Assembly: GCF_039680535.1 (NCBI RefSeq)
Contig: NZ_JBDKSS010000005.1
Span: 434,001 to 498,000 of the forward strand
Source: Parvibaculum sp039680535
GTDB lineage: Bacteria > Pseudomonadota > Alphaproteobacteria > Parvibaculales > Parvibaculaceae
Direction: 5' to 3'
Length of the DNA: 64,000 nt
Shown: positions 35,679 to 44,376 of the stretch, piece by piece
Numbering within the stretch: position 1 is the stretch's first letter
Layout of the letters: each line of letters opens with the position of its first letter
Translations under genes and position numbers: made by a program
Notes under the pieces: generated by a model
What the model was told of the DNA's origin: nothing
What the model saw: the letters and a program-made list of their open reading frames with translations, nothing else
Database searches by the model: none

Positions 35679-36776
35679 ATGCGTAGTCAATCCATCGGCA
35701 CGAGCGAGCAGTATTGGCGAGACCGTTACGGACTTCCTCCGCGCTCCGAGGAGAGAATGCCTCCGGCCTCGCGCTCGACGCGCCGCCATTGGCGCATATC
35801 GCCACGGAGGCCCGCGCGCTCCGCGGGCGCGATGCATCTGCTCGACGCCGTGGCGTCAAAGCGAGGATTTGTCCTCAAGCTCGGCTTTGCAGCTCTTGCT
35901 GCGATCTGGATTGCCGTCGGCGGTCTGTTCCTTGCCCGTCTCGAGTTGAACTCCGCGCAGGGCGCGTCGGCGCCGGGCACTTTCGACGTCGATCAGGAGG
36001 GAGGGCTTGCACGGCTCTTCGTGTCGCGCAGCCATGATGCGTTGTTATCGGACAATGCGGCAGCGAACGAAGCCGCACTCATCGCTCTGCGTGGATATAT
36101 TCTCACCGGCAGCGAGGGGTTCAGGACAGAGTGGCAACGCAATGTCGCGCTCTTCGATGCGTCGCAGGGAGCCATCGTGAAGAGCTCGCGGGGCTGGACC
36201 GACGGTCGGCAGCTTCTTCAGCTGACGGATTTTCGTCGAACCTCGGAGGAGCTTCTCGCCGAAGAGCGGGTGATCGCGGGAATTGTCGGAACGCCCAACC
36301 GGTTTCCGGGCTTGAGGCTCTATGACGAGGAAGTTTCGCCAGCCTTCGACGAGGCGCTCAGACTCTGCGATCTGATGCTGCAATCCATCATGACGTCGAA
36401 CTGGCCGGATAGCGCATCGAGCGTCGACGCACTGGCGCGGCTGCGCGGCGACCTGCGGACGATGAGGGCGGGGCTGGCCTTGTACCTGCACTCGAGAGCG
36501 ACGACGATGCCGATAGAAGTCGAGGCGGCCTACGAGTCGTTTCAAGGCGCCGACGGCATTCTTTCCGCGCTTCGCATCAAGGCCAGACCGGAAGACCAGG
36601 CGAAGTACGACCGTCTGTCGGCGCTGCTCCAGTCGACGGACAAGCAGTTGCAGCAGATTCTTGCACTGAAGCGGACCGCGCGCTGGGACTATGCCGACTA
36701 TGCGTTCAGGCAGAAGGTCATGCCGCTATCGGAAAAGATTTCGACGACGCTCGGCGACTGGAGGAACGGAAGCTAG
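35679..36776 (+). CDS. Orphan membrane sensor-domain protein (CHASE3/HBM-like), no output domain
   Basis: The 365-residue protein has an Arg-rich cytoplasmic N-terminus (about 1-58), one transmembrane helix (LKLGFAALAAIWIAVGGLFLARL, about 66-88) and a long helical periplasmic domain. That domain has IALRGYILTGSEGFRTEWQRNVALFD, the CHASE3-like stretch of chemoreceptor and histidine-kinase sensor domains, and a second helical bundle after it. There is no second transmembrane helix, HAMP, methyl-accepting or kinase domain before the stop. It may be a truncated receptor or a stand-alone ligand-binding partner. The stop codon shares CTAG with the rppH stop on the other strand. Confidence 0.65.
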   Translation: MRSQSIGTSEQYWRDRYGLPPRSEERMPPASRSTRRHWRISPRRPARSAGAMHLLDAVASKRGFVLKLGFAALAAIWIAVGGLFLARLELNSAQGASAPGTFDVDQEGGLARLFVSRSHDALLSDNAAANEAALIALRGYILTGSEGFRTEWQRNVALFDASQGAIVKSSRGWTDGRQLLQLTDFRRTSEELLAEERVIAGIVGTPNRFPGLRLYDEEVSPAFDEALRLCDLMLQSIMTSNWPDSASSVDALARLRGDLRTMRAGLALYLHSRATTMPIEVEAAYESFQGADGILSALRIKARPEDQAKYDRLSALLQSTDKQLQQILALKRTARWDYADYAFRQKVMPLSEKISTTLGDWRNGS

Positions 36777-37297
36777 AGCGGCTTCGCGAGCGGCCCCAGT
36801 TCACGCACGATCTGCTCGTAGACGCCGCGCTTGAACGGGACGATCAGTTCGACGAGTTCGCTCACGGGCACCCATGCCCATTCGCTGAATTCCTGATGCG
36901 CGTCGGCGGTGAGGTCGAAGTCCTCGTCGCGGCCGAGATAGCGCATCGCGTACCATTTCTGCTTCTGGCCGCGATATTTCCCTTTCAGCGCGTGGCCGAC
37001 GAGATGCGGGGGAAGGTCGTAGGTGAGCCAGTCGGATGTCTCGCCGATGATCTCGGCATTGTCGATTCCGGTCTCTTCCTTCAACTCGCGGAAAGCAGCC
37101 TCGCGCGGATCTTCGCCCGCGTCGATGCCGCCCTGCGGCATCTGCCATGTGAGAGGCGATCCGGTATCTACCTGCTGAATCCGGTTGCCGGCCCAGACGA
37201 GACCTTCCTTGTTGATGAGCATGATGCCCACGCACGGGCGATAGGGGAGGCTCTCGGGATCGACGGTCTTTGGTTCGTCGCGCTTCACCATTTCCAT
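36773..37297 (-). CDS. rppH: RNA pyrophosphohydrolase RppH
   Basis: The 174-residue Nudix hydrolase converts 5'-triphosphate RNA ends to monophosphate, triggering RNase E decay. The Nudix box GGIDAGEDPREAAFRELKEETGI is complete (residues 56-78). LPYRPCVGIMLIN, WQMPQGG and KWYAMRYLG are RppH-specific. Two in-frame ATGs (37297 and 37291) are possible; GGAG is 9 bases from the second. It lies 9 bases after the YibQ-like gene and is the last gene of the minus-strand block. Confidence 0.94.
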   Translation of the reverse strand: MEMVKRDEPKTVDPESLPYRPCVGIMLINKEGLVWAGNRIQQVDTGSPLTWQMPQGGIDAGEDPREAAFRELKEETGIDNAEIIGETSDWLTYDLPPHLVGHALKGKYRGQKQKWYAMRYLGRDEDFDLTADAHQEFSEWAWVPVSELVELIVPFKRGVYEQIVRELGPLAKPL

Positions 37298-37306
37298 TTG
37301 CTCCCG

Positions 37307-38530
37307 TTACTTCGGTCCGTGCGCGGTCGCCGTCACCGGAACCAGCACAACGCCATTGCCCTTCAGGCCTTCCGCCCAACGCGCCACCTCGTCCACCGTA
37401 ACGGGGAAGGCGGAGGCGATGCCCACGGCGAGCCCGGACTGTTTGGCGCTATCCTCAAGCATGGAAAGGGACTGCTTGATGACGTCGGGGTTCTGCACGG
37501 GATCGATCATGCGCGTGCCTTGCGCGACCGGCAGTCCGATTTCGCCGCCGAGCTTCGGCGCGAGGCTGCGCTGCGATGTGCCATTGTCGACATACATGAG
37601 GCCACGCGATTTGAGCGCGGCGAGGATGGGCGACAGCGCATCGGCGGCGCTCGTGAAGCGTGCGCCCTGATAGTTCATGACACCCGCATAACCTGCAAAG
37701 CGGCTCATCTGCCATTCGAGGCGCGAGATATTCTCTGGGGCCTGAAGGTTCGTCAGAAGCGTGTAGGGGCCCGGATCGTTCTGCGGATAGCCGAAGGGTT
37801 CCATCGGCAGTTCGAGCAGGACTTCGTGGCCCGCCGCGCGCGCCTTGCCGATCCATTCCTGCAGTCTGGCGCCGTAAGGCGCGAAGGAGAGGGTTACCTC
37901 AGGCGGCAATACCTCGATCGCATGAGCGGTCGCGCTTTCGCTGATGCCCATGCCGCTGACGACGACGGCAACGCGAGGACCGTCGGGAAGGCCCTTCGGC
38001 AAGGGGCGCGCATAAACCTTCCACGCCTGACGGCCATCTTTGGAAATGACGGGCAGCGGGCCTTGCGTGCCATTCGCGACCAGAGCTGGGTCGGGCGCTG
38101 GGCGAAGCGGCCCGATAGCGTCCGGCGCAGGCGTGTTGTCGTCGCTCGGTGCTGACTCAGCGCCGACGATTCTGACGCCGTCGGCCGACGCGGGCTCATC
38201 GCCCTGTTCGACGCGCTTTGCGGCGTCCAGCAGGGCCTGCTCGTCGGCACTGGGCTGGTCGGGATCGGGAAGTGTCGTCCCGGCCTTGGGCGCGGCTGGC
38301 GTCTCGTCCGGATTGCTGGGGCGCAGTTCGGCTGGCGGCGCCGGCGGTTGCGCGGGCTCGGGCGCAACCGCCAAGCGCACCACAGGCTCGCCTGCCAGCT
38401 TATGGTCCGAGAGGAACAGCCATCCAAGCGTGCCGCCAAAGACGAGGGCGACAATGATCGCCGCGATGGCGAGCAGCCCGGGACGGCGCGTCTCGTCGCC
38501 GGTCATGGCAGACAGCGGGTTACGCGGCAT
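37307..38530 (-). CDS. Divergent polysaccharide deacetylase family protein (YibQ-like)
   Basis: The 407-residue protein has a cytoplasmic N-terminus, a transmembrane segment (LLAIAAIIVALVFGGTLGWLFL, about 19-40) and a Pro/Ala-rich periplasmic linker. A C-terminal domain of the divergent deacetylase group (PF04748) follows: RVAVVVSGMGISESATAHAIEVLPPEVTLSFAPYG, GHEVLLELPMEP, GVMNYQGARFT and GLMYVDNGTS. Family position downstream of envC and ctpA is conserved in Proteobacteria and points to peptidoglycan or septal remodelling, though the enzyme activity is not established. In the usual VxDD-type motif, VVVSGMG replaces the first acidic pair, so activity is doubtful. CAGGAAA precedes the start at 38530. 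Confidence 0.88.
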   Translation of the reverse strand: MPRNPLSAMTGDETRRPGLLAIAAIIVALVFGGTLGWLFLSDHKLAGEPVVRLAVAPEPAQPPAPPAELRPSNPDETPAAPKAGTTLPDPDQPSADEQALLDAAKRVEQGDEPASADGVRIVGAESAPSDDNTPAPDAIGPLRPAPDPALVANGTQGPLPVISKDGRQAWKVYARPLPKGLPDGPRVAVVVSGMGISESATAHAIEVLPPEVTLSFAPYGARLQEWIGKARAAGHEVLLELPMEPFGYPQNDPGPYTLLTNLQAPENISRLEWQMSRFAGYAGVMNYQGARFTSAADALSPILAALKSRGLMYVDNGTSQRSLAPKLGGEIGLPVAQGTRMIDPVQNPDVIKQSLSMLEDSAKQSGLAVGIASAFPVTVDEVARWAEGLKGNGVVLVPVTATAHGPK

Positions 38531-38630
38531 CGCGAATTTCCTGCGGCATGGTCTGCCCAAGCCGTGTATCAGCCGACGCAATCACGCCTTTGCCCCCTTG
38601 CTGCCCAGTATACGCCCGGTTTGCGCGCTG

Positions 38631-39956
38631 TCAGTTCGCGCTTGCCGAGGCCGTGCCCTTGAAAGCGGCATCCTTGCGAACGCCGTTCAGAAGGTCGATC
38701 GCATAGAGAAGCTGCCTGTCGTCCTTTTTGTCGGTCGGCACAAAGGAATCCGAACCGGCGACTTCCTTGGCGCCGTCTTCGGCAGCGAGGTGTCCGGGAA
38801 GCTCGGCTTCACCGGTGACGAGGGTGCGCTTCTTGAGCTTCGGATCGACGTTTTGCTCGACCTGAATGTCCGGCACGATGCCCTTGGCCTGGATCGAATG
38901 GCCCGACGGCGTGAAGTAGCGCGCCGTGGTCAGGCGCAGCGCGCCGTCCGAGCCGAGCGGAATGATGGTCTGCACCGAGCCCTTGCCGAAGGAACGCGTG
39001 CCGAGGATCGTCGCCCGGCGGTGATCCTGCAGCGCGCCCGCGACGATTTCAGAGGCCGAGGCCGAGCCGCCATTGATGAGCACGATAACGGGCTTTCCGC
39101 CGGTCATGTCGCCGCCGCGCGCATTGTAGCGCTGCGTGTCTTCCGAATGACGTCCGCGCGTCGAGACGATCTCGCCCTCACTGATGAAATCGCTGCTGAC
39201 GGCGATCGCCTGTTCGAGAAGGCCGCCGGGATTGTTGCGGAGGTCGAGGACATAGCCCTTCACCTTCGCCGTCCCGATCTGCTTCTTCAGCGTCTGGACC
39301 GCCTCTTCCAGCAGCTCGCCGGTCTGCTCGTTGAACGAGGTAATGCGCACATAGGCGATATCGCCCTCGCGGTGGTACTTCACCGACTTGATGGTGATGA
39401 TGTCGCGCGTGAGCTTGACGTCGAAAGGCTCGTCGACGCCCTTGCGCACGACCGTCAGCGTGACTGCGGTATTGACCGGCCCGCGCATCTTGTCGACCGC
39501 GTCGCTCAGCGTCATGCCGAGGATCGGCTTGCCGTCGATATGGGTGATGTAGTCGTTGGGGCGAAGGCCGGCGCGGCTCGCCGGCGTTTCGTCGATCGGC
39601 GTCACGACCTTCACGACGCCATTCTCCATCGTGACCTCGATGCCGAGGCCGCCGAACTCGCCGCGCGTCTGCACCTGCATGTCGCGGAAGTTCTTCGGAT
39701 TCATGTAGCTCGAATGCGGGTCGAGCGAGGTGAGCATGCCGTTGATCGCGGACTCGATCAGCTTCGTATCGTCCGTCGGCTCGACATAGTCGGCGCGGAC
39801 GCGTTCGAACACGTCACCGAAAAGATTGAGCTGGCGATAAGTATCGCTGTCAGCCGCCTCGGCAATGCTGTTGAGGTTGCCCGGCTGCAACGCGAATACG
39901 GTGAGGGCCGAGACGATCGTGCCAATCGCAAAACCGCCGATCACAGACTTTTTCAT
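38631..39956 (-). CDS. ctpA: C-terminal processing peptidase (S41 family)
   Basis: The 441-residue periplasmic protease has an N-terminal signal/anchor (KKSVIGGFAIGTIVSALTVFALQ), a PDZ domain (FGGLGIEVTMENGVVKVVTPIDETPASRAGLRPND, about 100-180) and the S41 catalytic domain. The nucleophile Ser lies in NGGSASASEIVAGALQ (296-310), and the general-base Lys is K325 in TRSFGKGSVQT. It trims C-termini of envelope proteins and, in several Proteobacteria, regulates peptidoglycan hydrolases. It begins directly after the envC stop. Confidence 0.95.
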   Translation of the reverse strand: MKKSVIGGFAIGTIVSALTVFALQPGNLNSIAEAADSDTYRQLNLFGDVFERVRADYVEPTDDTKLIESAINGMLTSLDPHSSYMNPKNFRDMQVQTRGEFGGLGIEVTMENGVVKVVTPIDETPASRAGLRPNDYITHIDGKPILGMTLSDAVDKMRGPVNTAVTLTVVRKGVDEPFDVKLTRDIITIKSVKYHREGDIAYVRITSFNEQTGELLEEAVQTLKKQIGTAKVKGYVLDLRNNPGGLLEQAIAVSSDFISEGEIVSTRGRHSEDTQRYNARGGDMTGGKPVIVLINGGSASASEIVAGALQDHRRATILGTRSFGKGSVQTIIPLGSDGALRLTTARYFTPSGHSIQAKGIVPDIQVEQNVDPKLKKRTLVTGEAELPGHLAAEDGAKEVAGSDSFVPTDKKDDRQLLYAIDLLNGVRKDAAFKGTASASAN

Positions 39957-41345
39957 TTATCCACGAGCCTTCTTATCACTCATCATCAGCCACGGGCGGG
40001 GATTGATCGGGTCGCCATCTTTCCGGAACTCGATGTAAAGCACGGGCCGCTGCCCGGCTTTCGCGTTCCGGTTGGAGCCGCCGTCCCGTTCGGCTGCCCC
40101 ATCGTCTTGAGCCAAACTGTCTGGAGAGGGAGACGGGCCCATGATGCCGACGGGCTCCCCGGCAAGAACGGTCTGGCCCGCTGCTCCGTTGATTTTGCTC
40201 ATGCCCGCCAACAACACATGGTAGCCCTCGCCCACCGATATTATCAAGAGTTGCCCATAGGCGCGAAAGGGGCCGGCGAAGACGACCTTGCCGTCAAAGG
40301 GCGCGATAACCTGCGCGTCGGGCCGGGTTGCGATCTGGAGGCCCTGTATCCGCCCGCCGAGACCGTTCGGCGCACCGAATTCCCTTAGCACGGCTCCGGT
40401 TACCGGCAGGCGAACAAGACCTTTTGCCTCCGAAAAAAGGCGCGATGAAGGCGATGAACCTTCGCTCCGGGGGGGGCTGAGTGTGGCGACCTGTTCGGGT
40501 TGGCCCGAGGGCTCCTGCACAGGTTCCTGGCCGGCTGTCACGACCGGCTCCGGCGGCGCCACAGGCTTCATCCGGGCGGGGTCCGGGCGGGGAAGGGGAA
40601 TGCGCTGGGCGGCGGTGGCCTCGAGCCGGGAGATCAGATCGGTAAGGTCTGTGGCCTGCCGGGAAAGCCGCTCGGCCCGGCTTTGCTCGGTTTCCGCCGC
40701 CGCGACCAGCTTTTGCTGGCGGGCGACCTTCTTGTTCAGCAGGGTTTCGAGCCTCGCCTTGTCGCGTTCGAGCGATGCCTGGGCGTCGGCAAGGGTCTGG
40801 CGCTCGGCCATGATGGCAGTGCGCAGCCGCGCGAGTTCCTCGAGCTTTGCCTTCAGCGCCAAGGCCTCGGCGCGAAGTTCCGGCACGGCGGAGCCCAGAA
40901 GGATGGCGCTGCGGATGGCCCCCAGCGCATCGTCGGGCCGCACGGCGAGGGCGGGTGGCGGATGGCGGTCGAGGCGCGCCAGCGCCGCGAGAAGGTCGGC
41001 CATTTCTCCGCGGCGGTGTTCGAGCCGGAGGAGCAGGTCGGCTTCCGCCGCTTTCAGCGCCACGAGCCGTTCCTCGGAGGCCGAGACGTCCTTTTCGCGC
41101 GCCTGCACATTCGCTGCCGTTTCGATGAGGCGGCTGCGTATCTCGGCGATTTCCTTGCGCGCATCCTCGGACTGCGCCTCAAGCGCCTTCTTGCGCTCGA
41201 CGCTCGTGTCGAGCTGGTGCTTCAGGGTTTCAAGCGCCGACGGGTCGGCGACTTCGGCCCGTGCGGGCCCGGACCACGGCGCGGAGATGGCTTGCATCAG
41301 CAGGCCCGCAAGAGCGAGCGGGGCTATGCGCTCAGGCCGTGACAC
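39957..41345 (-). CDS. envC: Murein hydrolase activator EnvC-like protein
   Basis: The 462-residue protein has a signal peptide (LALAGLLMQAISAPWSGPARA), a long coiled coil (about 36-260, with LDTSVERKKALEAQSEDARKEIAEIRS at its start) and a C-terminal LytM domain (about 320-455). The LytM active-site His and HxH positions are absent (QIATRPDAQVIAPFDGKVVFAG, then YHVLLAGM), as expected for EnvC, which activates cell-separation amidases rather than cutting wall itself. It overlaps the GpmI-like gene by 14 bases and abuts ctpA. Confidence 0.92.
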   Translation of the reverse strand: MSRPERIAPLALAGLLMQAISAPWSGPARAEVADPSALETLKHQLDTSVERKKALEAQSEDARKEIAEIRSRLIETAANVQAREKDVSASEERLVALKAAEADLLLRLEHRRGEMADLLAALARLDRHPPPALAVRPDDALGAIRSAILLGSAVPELRAEALALKAKLEELARLRTAIMAERQTLADAQASLERDKARLETLLNKKVARQQKLVAAAETEQSRAERLSRQATDLTDLISRLEATAAQRIPLPRPDPARMKPVAPPEPVVTAGQEPVQEPSGQPEQVATLSPPRSEGSSPSSRLFSEAKGLVRLPVTGAVLREFGAPNGLGGRIQGLQIATRPDAQVIAPFDGKVVFAGPFRAYGQLLIISVGEGYHVLLAGMSKINGAAGQTVLAGEPVGIMGPSPSPDSLAQDDGAAERDGGSNRNAKAGQRPVLYIEFRKDGDPINPRPWLMMSDKKARG

Positions 41346-42885
41346 GGGCAGCCTGTTCCGCCCCGGCGAGGAGCGAGAGACCTGTCATGCCTTGCGGAAC
41401 CTCAATGCCCATCAGGTCCAGCAGCGTCGGGGCCACGTCCGCCAGCGTGCCCGGCCGAAGCATGGAGCTCTTGCCGATTCCGCTCACGATGAACGGGGTG
41501 CGCGACGAAGTCGGTCCGCGCCAGGGCGCGCCGGTCGCGGGATCCACCATGACTTCGCCCTTGCCGAATGCGCTGGTCACGACCATCGCCGCCCCACGCT
41601 TCTCGACCTGGGCCGCAAGCCTGCCCAGCTGCTTGTCGATGGCCTCGGCGGCATCGACCGTGGCGCGCAGATTGCCCGTGCGGCCGAGGATGGCGACGTT
41701 CGGCATATGCAGCGCGACAAAATCGCGGTCGCCCTTGCGCACCGCGTCGATGGCTTCGGCGACGAGATCGGTCGTCGCAAGTTCGGGACGCTTTTCGAGC
41801 TTGGCGAAGGGCGGGCTTTCGGCGACGCCGATCGTCTCGCCGTCATGGATATTGCCGACGCCGCCGCGCATGAACAGCGACAGGTTCGTTTCGGCAATGG
41901 TCTCCGTCAGCAGGAGTTGCGATCGGCCTGCGCGCGCAATCGTCTCGCTGAGCGTGGGCGTGACGGGGGGCGCGGCGAAAAGCGGCTCGACATGCGGCCT
42001 TGCACGGCCGTCGAGTTCGCAGAGCGAGGCGAGGCCGGAGAGAAGCGAGGCTGCGGGGCCGTCGAGCATGGCCTCGATGAGCAGGCGCCCGAGATCGGGC
42101 TGAAGGTTGACGAGGAGGAGCGCGTCGTCCTGTCGGATGCCTCTGTACTTCGTCGAGACGGCGGGCGGCACGCGATCGTCGGCGAGCCCCTTCCTGTAGA
42201 CCTCGCTGAGATAGGCGGTGGGATATTCCGTGCGCGGCGCCTCGGCCGTGAGAATGGCCTTCATCGCCGATTTCAGAAGGTCGCCCTCGCTCGGCTCGTC
42301 GAAAGCATAGGCGCGGCCCATGATCGTTCCGAGGCTCGCATGCTCGGCGCCTGAAATATCGTCGAAGAATTCTGAAAGATAGTCGACGCCGCCCTGCCGC
42401 GCCGCATCCTGCCCGTCCATGACCGCGTGTACCCAGACCTGCACGCCTTCGTGACTGAGCAATGCGGCCAGAACGGCAAGGTGATGCTGATGCCCGGCGA
42501 TGCCGCCCGGCGAGATCATGCCGACGAGGTGAATTGCGCCGCCGCGCGAACGGGCGCGCTGGACGAGCCTGGTGAGCGCCGGGTTCGCGCTGATGGCGCG
42601 GGCGTCATCCTGCTGAATGGCGCGATTGACGCGAAGGATCGATTGCTCCACCGGGCGGCCGGCGCCAAGGGTGAGATAGCCTGCCCGCGCATTTCCGGGC
42701 TTGCCTGCCGAAAGTCCTACATCCTCGCCTGAAGCTGAAAGGAGCGTCTGCGCGGATGCTGCGGCCAGACGGTCATAGATCGGCGTACGCGCCATCGCGA
42801 GCGCATTTCCCTCGCGCTCTGCGCGAATTCCCCAGCCGTCCAGAAGGACGAGAACCAGGGGTCTGACGCCGACAAACCCGCTCAT
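41332..42885 (-). CDS. GpmI-like phosphoglycerate mutase homologue lacking catalytic residues
   Basis: The 517-residue protein aligns end to end with cofactor-independent phosphoglycerate mutase (alkaline phosphatase superfamily): LVLLDGWG at the start, HQHHL, MDGQDAA, VAPTLLDLMGIEVPQGMTG at the end. The active site is gone. The catalytic Ser of GNSEVGH is Ala66 (GNARAGY). The metal ligands of NxDMVGHTG become Ala398 and Arg402 (NVAILGRTG). TADHGN becomes TSAFGK (Ala439, Phe440). The substrate arginines of NFRADRAR are lost (NLQPDLGR). Only the first Asp (D16) remains. It should not be annotated as an active enzyme. It sits in the cell-wall operon, overlapping envC. Start at 42885 matches the family N-terminus. 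Confidence 0.85.
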   Translation of the reverse strand: MSGFVGVRPLVLVLLDGWGIRAEREGNALAMARTPIYDRLAAASAQTLLSASGEDVGLSAGKPGNARAGYLTLGAGRPVEQSILRVNRAIQQDDARAISANPALTRLVQRARSRGGAIHLVGMISPGGIAGHQHHLAVLAALLSHEGVQVWVHAVMDGQDAARQGGVDYLSEFFDDISGAEHASLGTIMGRAYAFDEPSEGDLLKSAMKAILTAEAPRTEYPTAYLSEVYRKGLADDRVPPAVSTKYRGIRQDDALLLVNLQPDLGRLLIEAMLDGPAASLLSGLASLCELDGRARPHVEPLFAAPPVTPTLSETIARAGRSQLLLTETIAETNLSLFMRGGVGNIHDGETIGVAESPPFAKLEKRPELATTDLVAEAIDAVRKGDRDFVALHMPNVAILGRTGNLRATVDAAEAIDKQLGRLAAQVEKRGAAMVVTSAFGKGEVMVDPATGAPWRGPTSSRTPFIVSGIGKSSMLRPGTLADVAPTLLDLMGIEVPQGMTGLSLLAGAEQAARVTA

Positions 42886-43032
42886 AATTTCTGAATTAAT
42901 CAGCCCCGACTCAATGCCTGCATGTTCGCCACGCAGTACGGACGAAACTATTCCAAGGCATGAATCCTGTCCATGACCACGATGCGACATCGCTGCCATA
43001 TTGATCGTTCCGGCGGCGCTGCGACGAGGCGG

Positions 43033-43515
43033 TCAGACGCGGTGATAGGGGTGTCCGGCAAGAATCGTCACGGCGCGGTAGATCTGCTCGGCGAGCATCA
43101 CGCGGACGAGCATGTGCGGCCATGTCATGGGGCCGAAGGCGAGGACATGGGCAGCCTCTTCGCGAAGCGCTGGCGAGAGGCCTGCCGCGCCGCCGATGAT
43201 GAATGCGACATCCGAATGTCCTTCGTCGCGCCAGCGGCCAAGGCGTTTTGCGAAGGCCTCGCTTGGCTCGGCGCGGCCGCGCTCGTCCAGCGCGACCAGA
43301 AGCGCCCCGCGCGGAATTGCGGCGCGCAGCAGTGCCGCTTCGGCCTCCTTGAGCGGGTTTGTATCGAGGCGACGCTTCTCCTCGACCTCCTTCAGATTGA
43401 AGGCCGTGATGCCGATGCCGCGGCCAGCGGCTTCGGTGCGCGAAACATAGTCGTCGAGAAGCTCCTTCTCGGGGCCGGCGCGAAGCCTGCCGACGGCGCA
43501 GAGATCGATGCGCAT
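43033..43515 (-). CDS. rlmH: 23S rRNA pseudouridine-1915 N3-methyltransferase RlmH
   Basis: The 160-residue SPOUT methyltransferase modifies Psi1915 in helix 69 of 23S rRNA. The knot region is intact: FIIGGAAGLSPALREEA, LAFGPMTWPHMLVRVMLAEQIYRAVTILAGHPYHR at the C-terminus. The N-terminal MRIDLCAVGRLRAGPEKELLDDYVSR is canonical. It follows rsfS, a linkage conserved widely in bacteria. Confidence 0.97.
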   Translation of the reverse strand: MRIDLCAVGRLRAGPEKELLDDYVSRTEAAGRGIGITAFNLKEVEEKRRLDTNPLKEAEAALLRAAIPRGALLVALDERGRAEPSEAFAKRLGRWRDEGHSDVAFIIGGAAGLSPALREEAAHVLAFGPMTWPHMLVRVMLAEQIYRAVTILAGHPYHRV

Positions 43516-43598
43516 GGGGGCCTTTCTTCAGGCGCGCAAGCGGCACAGCGGACAACCGCTGCGCCCTGTCGCGCAAGGACCGAAAAAATGCGCTGCCG

Positions 43599-44258
43599 TC
43601 AGACGGCGGCTTGCTCGGCCGGAATATTGGCCGACCACATTTTTTCGAGCTTGTAGAAGTCGCGCACCTCGGGGCGGAAGATGTGGATCAGCACATCGCC
43701 GCTGTCGATCAGAACCCAGTCGCCCTGCCGAAGGCCTTCGACATGCGCCGCGCCATAGCCGGCTTCCTTCAACCGGCGAAGGAGATGCTCGGCGACGGCG
43801 GCGACATGACGCGCCGAGGTGCCGCTCGCGACGACCATGTAGTCGGCGATCGGAGTCTTCCCGGCGAGGTCGATGGAGACAATATCCCCGGCCTTGTCCT
43901 CGTCGAGACTCTTGAGAACCAGGGCAAGATGGGCAGCGGCTTTCGACGTTACGGGATCGGCTTTTTTTGAAGCCTTTTTCGCAGCGGGCCTCTTGGCCGT
44001 AGCCTTGGCGGCTGTCGCCTTCTTTGCGGCGGGCTTCGCCTTCGCTGCCTTCTTGGGAGCTGCTGCTTTCTTTGGGGCGGCGGCTTTCTTCGGAGCGGCT
44101 GCCTTCTTCGGGGCTGCTTCCTTCTTCGGTGCCGAAGCGGCTTTCTTCGCCGTCGACGCCGTCTTGGTTGCGGACCGCTTTTCGGTCTTGGCAGCAGTTG
44201 CCTTCGACGCGCTTGCGGGCTTGCGCTGGACCTTGGTGTCCTTCGTGGGGCTGCTCAG
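43599..44258 (-). CDS. rsfS: Ribosome silencing factor RsfS with Lys/Ala-rich N-terminal extension and CUG start
   Basis: RsfS binds L14 and blocks subunit joining in starvation. The conserved domain here runs from HLALVLKSLDEDKAGDIVSIDL through IADYMVVASGTSARH to the C-terminus (about residues 110-219). No ATG, GTG or TTG occurs in frame between the upstream stop at 44328-44330 and the ATG at 43838. That internal Met lies inside the conserved domain, so it cannot be the true start. A strong AGGAG (44266-44270) lies 7 bases before an in-frame CTG at 44258, which I take as the start, giving 219 residues. The first ~105 residues are AAKKPAA-type repeats resembling histone H1 tails, and may bind rRNA. 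Confidence 0.78.
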   Translation of the reverse strand: MSSPTKDTKVQRKPASASKATAAKTEKRSATKTASTAKKAASAPKKEAAPKKAAAPKKAAAPKKAAAPKKAAKAKPAAKKATAAKATAKRPAAKKASKKADPVTSKAAAHLALVLKSLDEDKAGDIVSIDLAGKTPIADYMVVASGTSARHVAAVAEHLLRRLKEAGYGAAHVEGLRQGDWVLIDSGDVLIHIFRPEVRDFYKLEKMWSANIPAEQAAV

Positions 44259-44376
44259 GTAATGGCTCCTTCTGTCCTGACTCGAGGATCGAAGCCGACC
44301 GCCGAAGCGGATTCGGCTACCCCAAGATTAGGGGCGCGATGCTCCGAGTTCAATCTATCCGTTGAATCGAACGCCT

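Noticed and set aside
38040..40388. 782-codon plus-strand frame opposite the YibQ-like and ctpA genes
   Set aside because: The minus-strand genes have clear families; the plus-strand product is Arg/Ala-rich without motifs.
42885..42999. N-terminal extension of the GpmI-like protein
   Set aside because: The family N-terminus (VLVLLDGWG) fits the ATG at 42885, and the upstream 38 codons have no homology.
43599..43838. Short RsfS starting at the internal Met
   Set aside because: It would delete the first part of the conserved RsfS domain, which is plainly encoded upstream in the same frame.
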